Source: Bryobacterales bacterium (GTDB lineage Bacteria; Acidobacteriota; Terriglobia; Bryobacterales; Bryobacteraceae). From it: 64,000 nucleotides of DNA. The notes beneath the pieces are model-generated. The model was not told where the DNA came from. It did not search any database and worked only from the letters and a program-made list of their open reading frames with translations. Positions 44,255 through 53,405 of the stretch are shown here, one piece after another. How positions within the stretch are numbered: the stretch's first letter is position 1; every line of letters starts with the position of its first letter. The translations under genes and the position numbers were made by a program. The stretch spans positions 124,001-188,000 of the forward strand of contig PMOK01000284.1 of NCBI GenBank assembly GCA_003162425.1. The letters are read 5' to 3'.

Positions 44255-44482
44255 CTAGTCGTTGAGCTGGCGGAACGATTCTAGCGTCCACTCGTTGCGA
44301 GCCGTATTGCGCCGGAGTATGTAGAGATTGCGGTCATCCGCGCGCACTTTGAAGAACGTATCATCCGAACCGTGCCATTGGTCGAGTATTTCTTCGACCA
44401 GGTAATCGTGGTCATCGAGCTGAAAGCGCACCGGTCGCTCAGCCGCCTTCCGACCGGCACAGCACTCCACCCGCAGCTGCAT
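44255..44482 (-). CDS. Small hypothetical protein (DUF6504-like)
   Basis: The 75-residue protein contains 'FQLDDHDYLVEEILDQWHGSDDTFFKVRADDRNLYILRRNTARNEWTLESFRQ', the pattern of small cytoplasmic proteins annotated DUF6504-like or as 'cytoplasmic protein': a V-E-E-[IL]-L-D-x-W core followed by F-K-V-R-A-D-D-x-x-x-Y-I-L-R and W-x-L. The function is unknown. AGGA lies upstream of the ATG. It is downstream of a 70-residue ORF on the same strand. Confidence 0.7.
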   Translation of the reverse strand: MQLRVECCAGRKAAERPVRFQLDDHDYLVEEILDQWHGSDDTFFKVRADDRNLYILRRNTARNEWTLESFRQLND

Positions 44483-44512
44483 CAGCTTTTCCTGATCTGT
44501 GATAGGAGCTCG

Positions 44513-44725
44513 TTATGACGCACTAGATCTTGAACGGAGCTGTGGAGTATTGCCAGCGTCCCTCCGTTCGAGATTGGCAGTGGCGACTCGGATGCACGTT
44601 TGGCACATGACCTCAGCAGACTCACGGGGCATCGCGGCCATCAGTACAAAATTGTCGTCGGGCCAAATTCCGCAGAGCGCAAATCGGTCCACCGCATTGC
44701 GCTTTAGATGAAGCTTTTTAAGCAT
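44513..44725 (-). CDS. Small hypothetical protein, weakly supported
   Basis: An inner ATG of the listed ORF at 44725 has GGGGAGAG with 8-base spacing and yields 70 residues ('MLKKLHLKRNAVDRFALCGIWPDDNFVLMAAMPRESAEVMCQTCI'). I do not recognise it. It lies 30 bases upstream of the DUF6504-like gene, so the two could be an operon; a two-cysteine CQTC site is the only motif. It could also be a chance ORF. Confidence 0.4.
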   Translation of the reverse strand: MLKKLHLKRNAVDRFALCGIWPDDNFVLMAAMPRESAEVMCQTCIRVATANLERRDAGNTPQLRSRSSAS

Positions 44726-45382
44726 TTTGCGCGCTCTCCCCAAACCATCATGTTTGAAATGCCGACACTCAAGGCCAAGCGCTCGCCTTGCTTGATCGAG
44801 ACCACCCTCGGACCGTCGGGCGAAGCACTCGGCTGCTCGGCCACTGAAGGACTCTTTCTCCCAATACACCCCATATACGTATATAGCGTAAAGCGGGCGT
44901 GATTTGCCTCATGGATTCTCACGGAGCGGTGGCTCGATCCATCCGGGGATACAGAACGCATTTCGAGATATCTCGCTTGGCTGCCCAAGCAGCACATCGA
45001 AACAGAGAATCGTGACCCACGGATGAGCCTGTTTTCACGTTGCCGATTTTACCGAGGTAGTTTTCAAAACAATGGCTTACAGACTCTCTGTTGGCGCATG
45101 CCCATTTCTATTTCTTGTAATGTCGCTCTCGGGGAGCCAAATGATCAGTCCACCCGATAGCTAACATGGTGGGTTAAAAGCGGCAGCTCCTGGTATCCTA
45201 CCCCCGTGAGCCGGTTCAGGGCCTCAGGGTCCCTTTGATCGCCCTCAATACCATGGCTCACCTCCCACAGCGCCAGCCACGTATTCACCGTAGAGACCAT
45301 GCCCCCGCAACTGTTGGCGGCTAATTCTGCTGGCGCGCCGGTACGCTGCTTCATTCTGAGTTGCCGTCGCCAATGAAACGGT
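44726..45382. other. Intergenic region without clear genes
   Basis: Short ORFs in this 650-base stretch look spurious. A GGGGAGCCA element occurs at about 45132. I see no RNA gene and no strong promoter. Confidence 0.5.
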
Positions 45383-46336
45383 CTAGCCGGAAGGCGTTGG
45401 CGAATTTCTTAAATGACCGACCAGGTAATTCAAGAGCACTTTATAGCGAACCGGCAGGAAGGTGGGGAAGGGCCAGTGCGCCAAAGATCGCCAAACGAGA
45501 GATTGCCCGCCCCCGGGACGATTCGCGCGGTCGACCAAACCAGCGTAATACAGTTGGGCCGCCCAGATACGGCGCTTCATAACCCATCGCTCGAAGCCGC
45601 TTAACCCGGCGACCATGGTGCTCTCACAAACTTCGGGGATACCATCGAGGTTCTTCTTCAAGTCGTGACTAGCGCTCTGTGACAGCACTCGATAGAACAT
45701 CAACGGCTCGGAACAGGACGTAAAGGGATGGCGCAACCGCAGGCGTACCCACATCTCCCAATCCTCGAAGCCGATAAGATCTTCCCGAAATGCGCCCACT
45801 TCGATCAGCGCGTCGCGTCGCGCCAACACCGTAGAAGCGCCGATGCCGTTGGTCCACCGCAGAGTGGGCCACACGGCTTTGGCATCGGGGCACGGGATGA
45901 ACTTGCGTTCCCCGGAGCCCTCCCGAACCATCCAGTACGCCGTGTAATTCACGGCTGCGCCGGGGTGCCTCTCAATATTCGCCAGTTGGGCGCCAGTCTT
46001 CCCGGGGTCCCACCAGTCGTCTGCATCGAGGAATGCCAGCCACTCTCCCGACGCCGCCTGAACGCCTACGTTTCGAGCAGCGGCGATGCCCCTTCCGCCA
46101 TTCATCCGCTCCTCTAATAACCGTACGGGCTCACCGTAGCTCCTCACCAAGTCCTGAGTACCGTCGGTAGAGCCGCCATCGATCACCAGCACTTCGAGCA
46201 CGGGATGTGTTTGCGCCAACGCACTGTCAATCGCCGCTCGGATATAGGGTGCGGCGTTCCGCGATGGAATTATGACCGACACCGTCGGGACGCCGGCTTT
46301 TCTGGAAGGGTGACTCCCCGGCGAGGCGCCTCTCAT
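45383..46336 (-). CDS. Glycosyltransferase family 2
   Basis: The 317-residue enzyme has a GT-A fold: 'VSVIIPSRNAAPYIRAAIDSALAQTHPVLEVLVIDGGSTDGT', 'NGGRGIAAARNVGVQAASGEWLAFLDADDWW' (DxD-type site), then 'GIGASTVLARRDALIEVGAFREDLIGFEDWEMWVRL'. It adds a sugar from an NDP-sugar to a glycan under assembly. ATG 46336 overlaps the stop of the upstream Gfo/Idh gene (ATGA). It is the last gene of a seven-gene minus-strand polysaccharide operon. Confidence 0.92.
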   Translation of the reverse strand: MRGASPGSHPSRKAGVPTVSVIIPSRNAAPYIRAAIDSALAQTHPVLEVLVIDGGSTDGTQDLVRSYGEPVRLLEERMNGGRGIAAARNVGVQAASGEWLAFLDADDWWDPGKTGAQLANIERHPGAAVNYTAYWMVREGSGERKFIPCPDAKAVWPTLRWTNGIGASTVLARRDALIEVGAFREDLIGFEDWEMWVRLRLRHPFTSCSEPLMFYRVLSQSASHDLKKNLDGIPEVCESTMVAGLSGFERWVMKRRIWAAQLYYAGLVDRANRPGGGQSLVWRSLAHWPFPTFLPVRYKVLLNYLVGHLRNSPTPSG

Positions 46337-47325
46337 CGTACACCTGCCTCCCGGTAGACCTTCTCGATGATCCCCAGGGCCGCCTGGGCGTCGCGAATGC
46401 CGGGAACAGGATCGCGATGCAGGCGGATATCGTCGAGAAACTCGGAAAATTCCGTTTCCCACGAATTGTCGGCCGTGGGATATTCCCAAATGGTGGTTTC
46501 GGGCGGGCCCATTTCGGGAGACATCCGATAGCAGGCCAGCCGTTCCACGCCATAGCTGCCGCCCAGTCCCGAAATTTCGAGCTTGCCCGTGCGGCCGTAA
46601 ATCTCGAGCGAGAACAGGTTCTTCCATTCAGTCCAGGTGGCGTGCAGGAAAGCGGTTTGCCCGCCGCGAGTAGTCAGGATGAGGAAGGCGTTGTCCTCCA
46701 CCGGCATGTCCCAGAAATACGTGGCGATGTGCGCTTGCACGTTCTCGAATTCGCCCAAAAACCAGCGCGACAGATCGATCAAATGGATTCCCTGGTCGAG
46801 CAGTTCACCCCCGCCGGATACGCGCGGATCGGCGCGCCACTCGCGGTCATAACCGATTCGCCCGCCGTGACCATAACGCCCGCGGATGAACATCATTTCG
46901 CCCAAAACCCCCGACTGAAAGATTTTCCGCGCTTCCCGGAACGCCCGGTGATAGCGGTGGTTGAAGCCGACTCGCACGGCCACCGCGGTACGCTGAGCCT
47001 CGCGCAGGACGCCGTCCAATTCCGACGCGCGGCGCGCGCCCGGCTTCTCGATCAGTACATGCTTTGATGCCGCGGCAGCGGCCTTCGCGATCGGTGCAAG
47101 CTGGTCGTGAGTGACCGCAACGATCACGAGGTCTACTTCGGAATGGTTTACGGCCGCGGCCCAATCGGCGACGGCTTCCGCTCCCGGGTACAGTGCCGCG
47201 AGCTTTTGCGCGCGGTCGAGCACGGTGTCGCAACAGACGCGGACGCGACAGCCGTTTAGAGCTTGAGCGCGCTTGACCCCGATTAACCCACAGCCAATGA
47301 TGGCGACCGCCGGCGGCTCATGCAT
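46333..47325 (-). CDS. Gfo/Idh/MocA family oxidoreductase
   Basis: The 330-residue NAD(P)-dependent sugar dehydrogenase has a Rossmann N-terminus ('AVAIIGCGLIGVKRAQAL'), the 'EKPGARRASEL' motif with the catalytic Lys, and 'GGGELLDQGIHLIDLSRWFLGEF' with the catalytic His-type region. Such enzymes make nucleotide-sugar intermediates, for instance for amino sugars. It overlaps the upstream SDR gene by 8 bases, and a glycosyltransferase follows, so it likely prepares the sugar donor of this operon. The exact sugar is unknown. Confidence 0.92.
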   Translation of the reverse strand: MHEPPAVAIIGCGLIGVKRAQALNGCRVRVCCDTVLDRAQKLAALYPGAEAVADWAAAVNHSEVDLVIVAVTHDQLAPIAKAAAAASKHVLIEKPGARRASELDGVLREAQRTAVAVRVGFNHRYHRAFREARKIFQSGVLGEMMFIRGRYGHGGRIGYDREWRADPRVSGGGELLDQGIHLIDLSRWFLGEFENVQAHIATYFWDMPVEDNAFLILTTRGGQTAFLHATWTEWKNLFSLEIYGRTGKLEISGLGGSYGVERLACYRMSPEMGPPETTIWEYPTADNSWETEFSEFLDDIRLHRDPVPGIRDAQAALGIIEKVYREAGVR

Positions 47326-48202
47326 CGGGCCACGCGATTCCACGGTCTGCGGGGACGATTCGGCGCAGTGTGTAAACGTCGCTCGAGCGAAGCACCGCGG
47401 CTTGTTCGTGGAGAGTGCGCCAAGGATCCCAAAGCGCGCTGATCAGCTTGCCGGTGATACCGGCGGATCGCTCAGAAGCCAGATAAACGGTTAGGTCGGC
47501 TGCGATTTGCGGGTCGGTGGCGCCGGAAGCTACTTGTTTGCGCACCTGTTCGTACTCCGCGGCGCCGGCCTGCTCCGTTCCGGCATTCAGGATCTCCTGC
47601 AGCATGGCAGTATTCATCGGCCCGGGCGCGATCGAGTTCACGCGGATGCCGAGATCCGCTACTTCGGCGGCAATGGTCTCGCTGAACTTCACCAATCCGC
47701 ACTTGGCGGTGGCGTACGCGGAGAAATTGGGCCGTAGTCCCGCGGCTCCGCCGCCGCTGAGATTCACGATGCGGCCGCCGCCGGTTTGGCGCATCCACAT
47801 GATGGATAATTTGCAGAGCTCAGCCGGCGCCAACAGATTGATCTGAATGGTGTCGCGCCAGGCCGCCCAGTCGTTGTCCGCGATCGTGCCGATGGGTCCC
47901 TGGATTCCGGCGTTATTGATCAGGATGTCGAGACGAGGCCAGTGGCGTTGGGCCTCCTTCAGAATGGCTTGCGGCGCTGACGGGTCGCTGAGATCAATTG
48001 GAAAGGCGTGGGCTTGTTGTTGCGGGCGGCCGGTGGCCGTGAGGCGGTCGCGAAGTTCGTGCAGGGCGGATTGGGGCCGGTCGATGAGCAGGAGATCGGC
48101 GCCTTCCCGCCACATGGTTTCAGCGATGACGGCTCCGAGGCCTCGGGCGCATCCGGTGATGATGGCTGTCTGAGAATGGAGGGTCATTCGACGAAGTCTC
48201 AT
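47318..48202 (-). CDS. SDR family oxidoreductase in glycan operon
   Basis: The protein has 'TAIITGCARGLGAVIAETM', 'NNAGIQGPIG', 'IVNLSGGGAAGLRPNFSAYATAKCGLVKF' (Ser and YxxxK with 'YATAK') and 'APGPMNTAM'. ATG 48202 overlaps the upstream stop (ATGA); ATG 48187 ('MTLHSQTA') is an alternative start, giving a conventional length of 289 residues. An NAD(P)-dependent reduction step in donor sugar synthesis is inferred from its neighbours, the Gfo/Idh enzyme and glycosyltransferases. Confidence 0.9.
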   Translation of the reverse strand: MRLRRMTLHSQTAIITGCARGLGAVIAETMWREGADLLLIDRPQSALHELRDRLTATGRPQQQAHAFPIDLSDPSAPQAILKEAQRHWPRLDILINNAGIQGPIGTIADNDWAAWRDTIQINLLAPAELCKLSIMWMRQTGGGRIVNLSGGGAAGLRPNFSAYATAKCGLVKFSETIAAEVADLGIRVNSIAPGPMNTAMLQEILNAGTEQAGAAEYEQVRKQVASGATDPQIAADLTVYLASERSAGITGKLISALWDPWRTLHEQAAVLRSSDVYTLRRIVPADRGIAWPDA

Positions 48203-49452
48203 TGTCGCCGATTTGGGAATTCTTCTCTCGGCGGCAAAAACCATCCAGGGGCGTTCCATCCTCCAGATTTGAGAGTCAGCGTAGCAATCCATTGCAAGCC
48301 AACCGCGGCGTAAATCATAAGGACGGGCGCGATAGCATTCCGGAAACGTGCTGAGCCATAGAAGATCAGCGCGCTGGTCAGATTTCCCAAGACGAAGGCA
48401 TGCATCGCAAGCCATCTTGAACCTGAATACGTCCGTCGCATCCTCCAGCACGCGCCCACGCCGAAGAAAATCAACAAACCGTAAGGCAGATACGTTACCG
48501 ATTCGAGCAGAACAAAGTTTTTGTTCTTCGATTCCACGGCCGGCATTATGAACCTGGCAAGCTTATAACAGAACAGCAGCGGCATTTGGGACCAGTGGCT
48601 GCGGACCCATCGAAAGCCGAGCCGCCATTCCATCTGATCATGGCTGACTTCGTCCGGCTGAGCGTCGATCAGCGGCCGACCGGGTAACTTCGTCGTCGAG
48701 ATCCAACTCCCGAGAAAGGCGCGATCGTGAAGTACGATATCGTTGTTCCCTCCATAGAATGTGGCGCCGCCATTGGTTGTGATCGACACCAGCTTGTGAA
48801 AGACTGCAACATTCCTCGCTGTCCAGGGAAGCACTACGCAAGCCCACGCGGCGCAGAGCAATGTGGTTCTTAGCAGGAACAATTTCGAAATCCGGCCCAC
48901 GGAGCGCCATAGGACGAAAACGAGAAAAGGGCAAAATAGCATGGCGATGGGACGCGTAAGCGCGGCATAGCCGAAAAGCAATCCCGCCCATAATAAGGAA
49001 ACGAACGAGGCGGTCCTCAAGTGAATCAGGAAGGCCCACAAGCTCAACGCGACACACAGTGCGAATAGCCCTTCTGAGAGGAAGATAGTCGCAAAATAGA
49101 CGTGACCGAAATAAACCGCCAGGAGGAAGCCGGAAACTCTCGCTAGAGACTCTGGGAGTAATTCTCTAGCGAGGCAGTAGGTCGCCACGGCGGTCGCGGC
49201 TCCCAATAAGCAGAACAACAAATATGCCAACAGGTAATTGCTATAGGAATACCAATACAATAACGCCAGCACGAGAGGGAACCCAGGTGCGCGAAAAGCT
49301 GTCGGCTCGCCGGGGTGAATCACATAACCCCTCCCGGCTGCGAGGTTTTGAGCCAATGTGTTGAACTCTACAGCGTCTGCCCCCGCAGTCCCGGCCCCAG
49401 GAATATTCCGGACATCCCGTAGCGATAAGACGGCGCCGAATCGCAGCGACAA
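48199..49452 (-). CDS. Polytopic membrane protein (GT-C/ArnT-like glycosyltransferase)
   Basis: The 417-residue protein has about ten hydrophobic segments and, near its start, 'DAVEFNTLAQNLAAGRGYVIHPGEPTAFRAPGFPLVLALLYW', the loop pattern of dolichyl-phosphate-mannose type (GT39/83) transferases that use a lipid-linked donor. The listed start is TTG 49452. A CTG at 49494 gives a better N-terminus, MSTRRFASLLFCVALSLRFG, completing the first transmembrane helix, and has GAGG four bases upstream. It lies between a GT4 gene and the SDR gene in the polysaccharide operon. Confidence 0.85.
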   Translation of the reverse strand: MSLRFGAVLSLRDVRNIPGAGTAGADAVEFNTLAQNLAAGRGYVIHPGEPTAFRAPGFPLVLALLYWYSYSNYLLAYLLFCLLGAATAVATYCLARELLPESLARVSGFLLAVYFGHVYFATIFLSEGLFALCVALSLWAFLIHLRTASFVSLLWAGLLFGYAALTRPIAMLFCPFLVFVLWRSVGRISKLFLLRTTLLCAAWACVVLPWTARNVAVFHKLVSITTNGGATFYGGNNDIVLHDRAFLGSWISTTKLPGRPLIDAQPDEVSHDQMEWRLGFRWVRSHWSQMPLLFCYKLARFIMPAVESKNKNFVLLESVTYLPYGLLIFFGVGACWRMRRTYSGSRWLAMHAFVLGNLTSALIFYGSARFRNAIAPVLMIYAAVGLQWIATLTLKSGGWNAPGWFLPPREEFPNRRQ

Positions 49453-49534
49453 AGCAACACAAAAAAGCAGCGACGCAAATCGTCTAGTTGACAGAGTGCC
49501 TCACATTCTAACATTCAGGATCGTTTTGTTCGCC

Positions 49535-50713
49535 TTAGCTGCCGCTGTCTATCGGATGGTAGTGAGCGAGGCACTCCATGCAGATTTCGAAGGTTTCTTC
49601 GGCAACCTGGTCCCACCCGCGCTGAGAACGCTGAGAAATCCCGGCTTCGTCCCATCGTCGCGACAATGCCTGGTCAAGAGCCTCGGCGAGCGCTTCCGAA
49701 TCCTGCGGCGGAACAAGAATTCCGGATTCAGAATTCACCAGCTCCGGGATGCCGCCTACGTTCGTCGCCACGACGGGCCGGCCGCAGGCCAGCGCTTCGA
49801 TCACCGAATTGGGGCAACCCTCCGCATAGCTGGGGAGACAGAAGACATTGGCGGCGGCCAGCCAGGAAGCCACTTCGAGCGATGTGCGCCATCCCAGGAA
49901 CCGAATGCGATCCGCCAGACCCGCGTCGATCGCGCGAGCTTCCAGTTCGGCCTGAAACGCTCCTTCTCCAATGCAGAACAGGTGCAAGCTGGGATGGGAA
50001 ATTCCCAGGCTGTTCACCGCATCCACCAGTTCCCTCAGACCCTTAGTGGGAGCGATCCAACCGACAAAAACGACGACTTCCGATTCCGCGTCCAGGCCCA
50101 GCGCGGCGCGCGCTGCGGCACGATCCGCGAGCCGAAATACCGAGGTGTCGCAGCCGTTTCGGATCGCTCTCGTTCGCTCCGGAGACGCACCCAGCCTGAC
50201 CGCCTGCTCGCGCAGATGCTCGCTCACAGCCAAAACGAAGGAGGCTTCACGCAGAGCTTTTCGCGTCAGGAATGCGCTGATCCTGTCCGGGATACGGTTG
50301 ATATCGGAACCGATGGCGCCCAGAATCACCGGAACGCCCAATCGCTTGCCTGCGGAGAGCGCGGCGTAACCTTCCGGGTACACGTAATAGCTCAGAATCA
50401 GGTCAGGCTTGAACCGCTCCAGATGTGGCAGCACGTAGTGGCCACACACCAGGCCGTTCAGAGGCCGGCTGACCAGCGGAAGCGCGGGATACTCAATGTA
50501 TTCGGCGGGCACGTCTGGTGGGGAATAACTAGGGTCAGCCCGTACATAAGAGAAGTTACGCGGTCGCCAGAAAAAGGGGTAGGCAGCGAACGGACAAAAA
50601 ACCTGGATATCCATCCAGGAAGTCATCCGGCGGAGAGTCTGGTACGCGGAGTGCCCGCGATGCGGTTGGGCGCGGATCGGGAAGTAGGAGCTGACGACGG
50701 CGAGTCGCGGCAC
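49535..50713 (-). CDS. Glycosyltransferase family 4 (1)
   Basis: The 392-residue protein is a GT-B retaining transferase: 'VVFVGWIAPTKGLRELVDAV', 'FCIGEGAFQAELEARA', 'FLGWRTSLEVASWLAAANVFCLPSYAEGCPNSVIEALACGRPVVATNVGGIPELV' with the E-x7-E motif (EGCPNSVIE). The start is GTG 50713, two bases after the stop of the preceding GT4 gene. It adds a sugar to the growing polysaccharide. Paralogue of the neighbouring GT4; both lack membrane segments. Confidence 0.93.
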   Translation of the reverse strand: MPRLAVVSSYFPIRAQPHRGHSAYQTLRRMTSWMDIQVFCPFAAYPFFWRPRNFSYVRADPSYSPPDVPAEYIEYPALPLVSRPLNGLVCGHYVLPHLERFKPDLILSYYVYPEGYAALSAGKRLGVPVILGAIGSDINRIPDRISAFLTRKALREASFVLAVSEHLREQAVRLGASPERTRAIRNGCDTSVFRLADRAAARAALGLDAESEVVVFVGWIAPTKGLRELVDAVNSLGISHPSLHLFCIGEGAFQAELEARAIDAGLADRIRFLGWRTSLEVASWLAAANVFCLPSYAEGCPNSVIEALACGRPVVATNVGGIPELVNSESGILVPPQDSEALAEALDQALSRRWDEAGISQRSQRGWDQVAEETFEICMECLAHYHPIDSGS

Positions 50714-50715
50714 GG

Positions 50716-51804
50716 CTAATTCCGGCCGAGCGCTTCAGCATAAACCGCTTGGTAGCTGCGCCACATTTGATCGAGGCTAAACTTCGCGATAGCGATTTCG
50801 CGCGCTTTTTTTCCCATGCAAGCGAGATCGCAACTGGTGGCCGCCTTGTACATCGCCTCGGCAAGGTCGCTCGCGCTCCCCGGCCTGCACAGCACGGAAA
50901 CGTCCCCCTCCGGGGCAACCTCGGACACGCCTCCGATGCGGGTGGAAACCACGGGAAGTCCGGCAGCCATCGCCTCCAGAATAACCAGCGGCAGGCCCTC
51001 GCTGGTGGAGGACATCACAAAGATGTCGAGTTCCTGCAGCACGTCTGCGATGTGATGATTGAGACCTTCGATGCGGATGCGGTCGTCCAGGCCTACTTTT
51101 CGGGCCTGTTCCTTCAACTCGTCTGCGAGCGGCCCGCCACCCACAATGCGCAGTTCAGCATTGGGCAGCTTCCCGCTGAGTTGAGCGAACGCGTGGATCA
51201 GAATCGAGTGCGCCTTCACGGGCACCATGCGGCCGACCGCGCCAAAGCGGACTCGCGGCGAAGCGCTCATCGGCGCGGCCGGTTTTTCGAGAAACCCTCC
51301 CAGCTCGATTCCGTTTATGATTACCACCGATTTGCCGCCGGCGAGGCCACGTTTCTCTACCAAATAACGCCGGGAATCTTCACACACGAAGACCACGCGA
51401 TCGGTCAGTGGCATCACCGCCCGGAAATAACGTTCCTGGTAGGCGCGGCCGAACGATGTCGCCGGCCCATGGCGCGTGTTCACCACTGCGGGAACTCGAG
51501 CCATCCACGCCGATATCGCGCCATAGTGATGCACCCCCGGATTGTGAGTGTGCAACACGTCTGCCGCATCGCGCCGCAGTTGCCGCGCCAGCCTGAACAG
51601 CATCTTCACCGAAAAGCCCTGCTTTTTGTGAAATTCGGTCACCGGAATGCCCGCCGTGCGAGCGTCGTCCGCAAGCGGCCCGCCCGTGAACATGCAGTAA
51701 AGCATCGGGCTGTGGCCGGCCCTCTTCTGCGCCAGCGCGAGATCGACGGCGATTCGCTCGAGGCCCCCGGTCTCCAGCGTTTCTACTAGCTGTACGATTC
51801 GCAT
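50716..51804 (-). CDS. Glycosyltransferase family 4 (2)
   Basis: The 362-residue enzyme begins 'MRIVQLVETLETGGLERIAVDLALAQ', as in family-4 transferases, with 'VHHYGAISAWMARVPAVVNTRHG', 'GRMVPVKAHSILIHAF', 'LRIVGGGPLADELKEQA' and 'DIFVMSSTSEGLPLVILEAMAAGLPVVST' (E-x7-E). ATG 51804 is chosen over 51900, which reads through the linker. Next to it is a small direct repeat (GATACTCACTGC) in the intergenic gap before the preceding GT2 gene. Confidence 0.93.
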   Translation of the reverse strand: MRIVQLVETLETGGLERIAVDLALAQKRAGHSPMLYCMFTGGPLADDARTAGIPVTEFHKKQGFSVKMLFRLARQLRRDAADVLHTHNPGVHHYGAISAWMARVPAVVNTRHGPATSFGRAYQERYFRAVMPLTDRVVFVCEDSRRYLVEKRGLAGGKSVVIINGIELGGFLEKPAAPMSASPRVRFGAVGRMVPVKAHSILIHAFAQLSGKLPNAELRIVGGGPLADELKEQARKVGLDDRIRIEGLNHHIADVLQELDIFVMSSTSEGLPLVILEAMAAGLPVVSTRIGGVSEVAPEGDVSVLCRPGSASDLAEAMYKAATSCDLACMGKKAREIAIAKFSLDQMWRSYQAVYAEALGRN

Positions 51805-51862
51805 ACGGGCTGAACGGCGGCGATGCCCGCCGGGGCTCAGATACTCACTGCCCCGAGGATAC

Positions 51863-52765
51863 TCACTGCGCCGAGTCGGTCCCTTTCTGTTTCCCAGCAA
51901 AGATCGCTTTTTTTCGTCGCGCCAGGAACGAAAAGGAAGATTTCCTCACGCTAGCAGGAAGATGCGCGTACGCCACGTGCATGAGCACCAGCGCCAGAGC
52001 TCCCGTGAACCCTCGATATCCCGTGCGATGGCGAAACACGATCTTCACGGCGGATAGCACGTTCTTGCGCTGCTGCTGAAACGACCCGCCGCCGCTCCAG
52101 AGCGTATATCGCGCGAATACTTCCGGAAAATTGTAAAGCTTCCCGAGCCGGCCGAACCGAAGCCAGATATCCCAGTCCTGGTAGCCGGCCAGCGACTCGT
52201 CGTAGTACCCGATCCCTTCGCCGAGCGAGCGCCTGAACATAGTTGTCGAGTGGGTCATGGGATTCGCGTACAGCGCACGGGACCGGATCTCGTCGTCCTG
52301 TTCGGGTTTCAGATACGACATTTGGATGTTCTCGTTTTCGTCGACAACAGTCATACCGCCGCCGCAGCCGGCATAATCGGGATGGCTTTTGAGGAACGCC
52401 ACCTGCTTTCGGAGCTTGTCGGCCGGCACCCAGTAATCGTCGTCATCGAGAATGGCAACATACTGGCCACGGGCACGCGCAAGGCCGTAATTACAGGCGT
52501 TCGCGATGTTGCCGCCGCGGTCGCGGTGGAAGTAGCGAATTCGCGGGTCGCGCTTCACCCACTGCTCCATGACTCGCGCCGTTTGCTGGTTCGGCCCATC
52601 CTGGACAACGATCAGCTCCCAATCCTCAAGGGTCTGGCGAATGACGCTCTGAATGGCGCGACCCAGGAATTGTGGGCGATCGCAGGTCAACATCAGGACG
52701 CTGACCTGAGGGGATCCCGAAACAGGCGCACTCGAGTCAGAACTATAACTGACGGTCCCGGTCAT
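51863..52765 (-). CDS. Glycosyltransferase family 2 (first gene of the polysaccharide operon)
   Basis: The 300-residue enzyme shows 'VSVLMLTCDRPQFLGRAIQSVIRQTLEDWELIVVQDG', 'GNIANACNYGLARARGQYVAILDDDDYW' (DDD site) and 'MTHSTTMFRRSLGEGIGYYDESLAGYQDWDIWLRF', typical of GT2 proteins that elongate O-antigen or exopolysaccharide. ATG 52765 is preferred; the listed longer ORF extends through the tRNA-like repeat. A basic C-terminal tail ('FLARRKKAIFAGKQKG') could hold it at the membrane. It probably heads the operon that ends at 45383. Confidence 0.92.
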   Translation of the reverse strand: MTGTVSYSSDSSAPVSGSPQVSVLMLTCDRPQFLGRAIQSVIRQTLEDWELIVVQDGPNQQTARVMEQWVKRDPRIRYFHRDRGGNIANACNYGLARARGQYVAILDDDDYWVPADKLRKQVAFLKSHPDYAGCGGGMTVVDENENIQMSYLKPEQDDEIRSRALYANPMTHSTTMFRRSLGEGIGYYDESLAGYQDWDIWLRFGRLGKLYNFPEVFARYTLWSGGGSFQQQRKNVLSAVKIVFRHRTGYRGFTGALALVLMHVAYAHLPASVRKSSFSFLARRKKAIFAGKQKGTDSAQ

Positions 52766-53405
52766 GATCGACTTGAAGCCACTGAAGCAATTTGGGTGCC
52801 AACCCAACCCATGATAACAACAGTCGGGCCAAGTGACCCTGCTGAGGCGTTGCCCTGTTGTGGGTTGGACTCTTTTCATGCGCCCACGATGGTCTGAGAC
52901 GCAAGCCGCGTTTAGAGCCGTGAATCGTGGTTCGAATCCATGGCGGGGAGCCAGCCATTTTGGTTCGAAAAGTCTCTCCCCGTTATTCAACGCGAACCTT
53001 ACACAATAGCGGCATTCCGGCGGGTTTTTGGCGACGTGGGCGTCTCTCCGAGGTACTGAAACAAGCAAGCATGCCCTCGGAGATCCCGAAATAGCGCGAG
53101 CGTCTCCGTTTTCCATTTAGGGCCACCCCGTTATTTAATACCCTCCAAGTGATGTGACCGGTCCGTGACGTCACTTGCTGATAGCGACGTGATCGAGTTG
53201 ACCAGCGACAGCGAGCAGGCGCCGATCAAGACGTTGGAGCTTACGTCGGGCGTTTTGATCCGAAAGGCCGCGCCGGTACATTTCCAGGAGGTGGCGTGTA
53301 GCGGCCAGTGCTTGATGGATTCCTGTGGAGCCTTATCGCATTGCTATTGCTGTTATTGCGGCTGCATAGTTAAAGAAAAGTGCTCGAATTACCGAAGTGT
53401 AACTT
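52766..53405. other. Intergenic region with tRNA-like fragment
   Basis: No gene is convincing. At 52921-52953 a good T-arm (CGTGG-TTCGAAT-CCATG) is followed by GCGGGGAGCCA, as at the end of an Asn-type tRNA, but no matching 5' half (TCCCCGC) is present, so it is a 3' fragment. A CTCCGAGG/CCTCGGAG dyad lies near 53055-53095, and CCCGTTATTNAA occurs twice. Confidence 0.55.

Noticed and set aside
45145-45354. 69-residue minus-strand ORF
   Set aside because: No ribosome binding site, no domain, no neighbour on the same unit; left out of the features.
52743-52958. Small ORF starting MAGSPPWIRTT
   Set aside because: This WIRT pattern is the known spurious translation of a tRNA T-arm sequence on the other strand.
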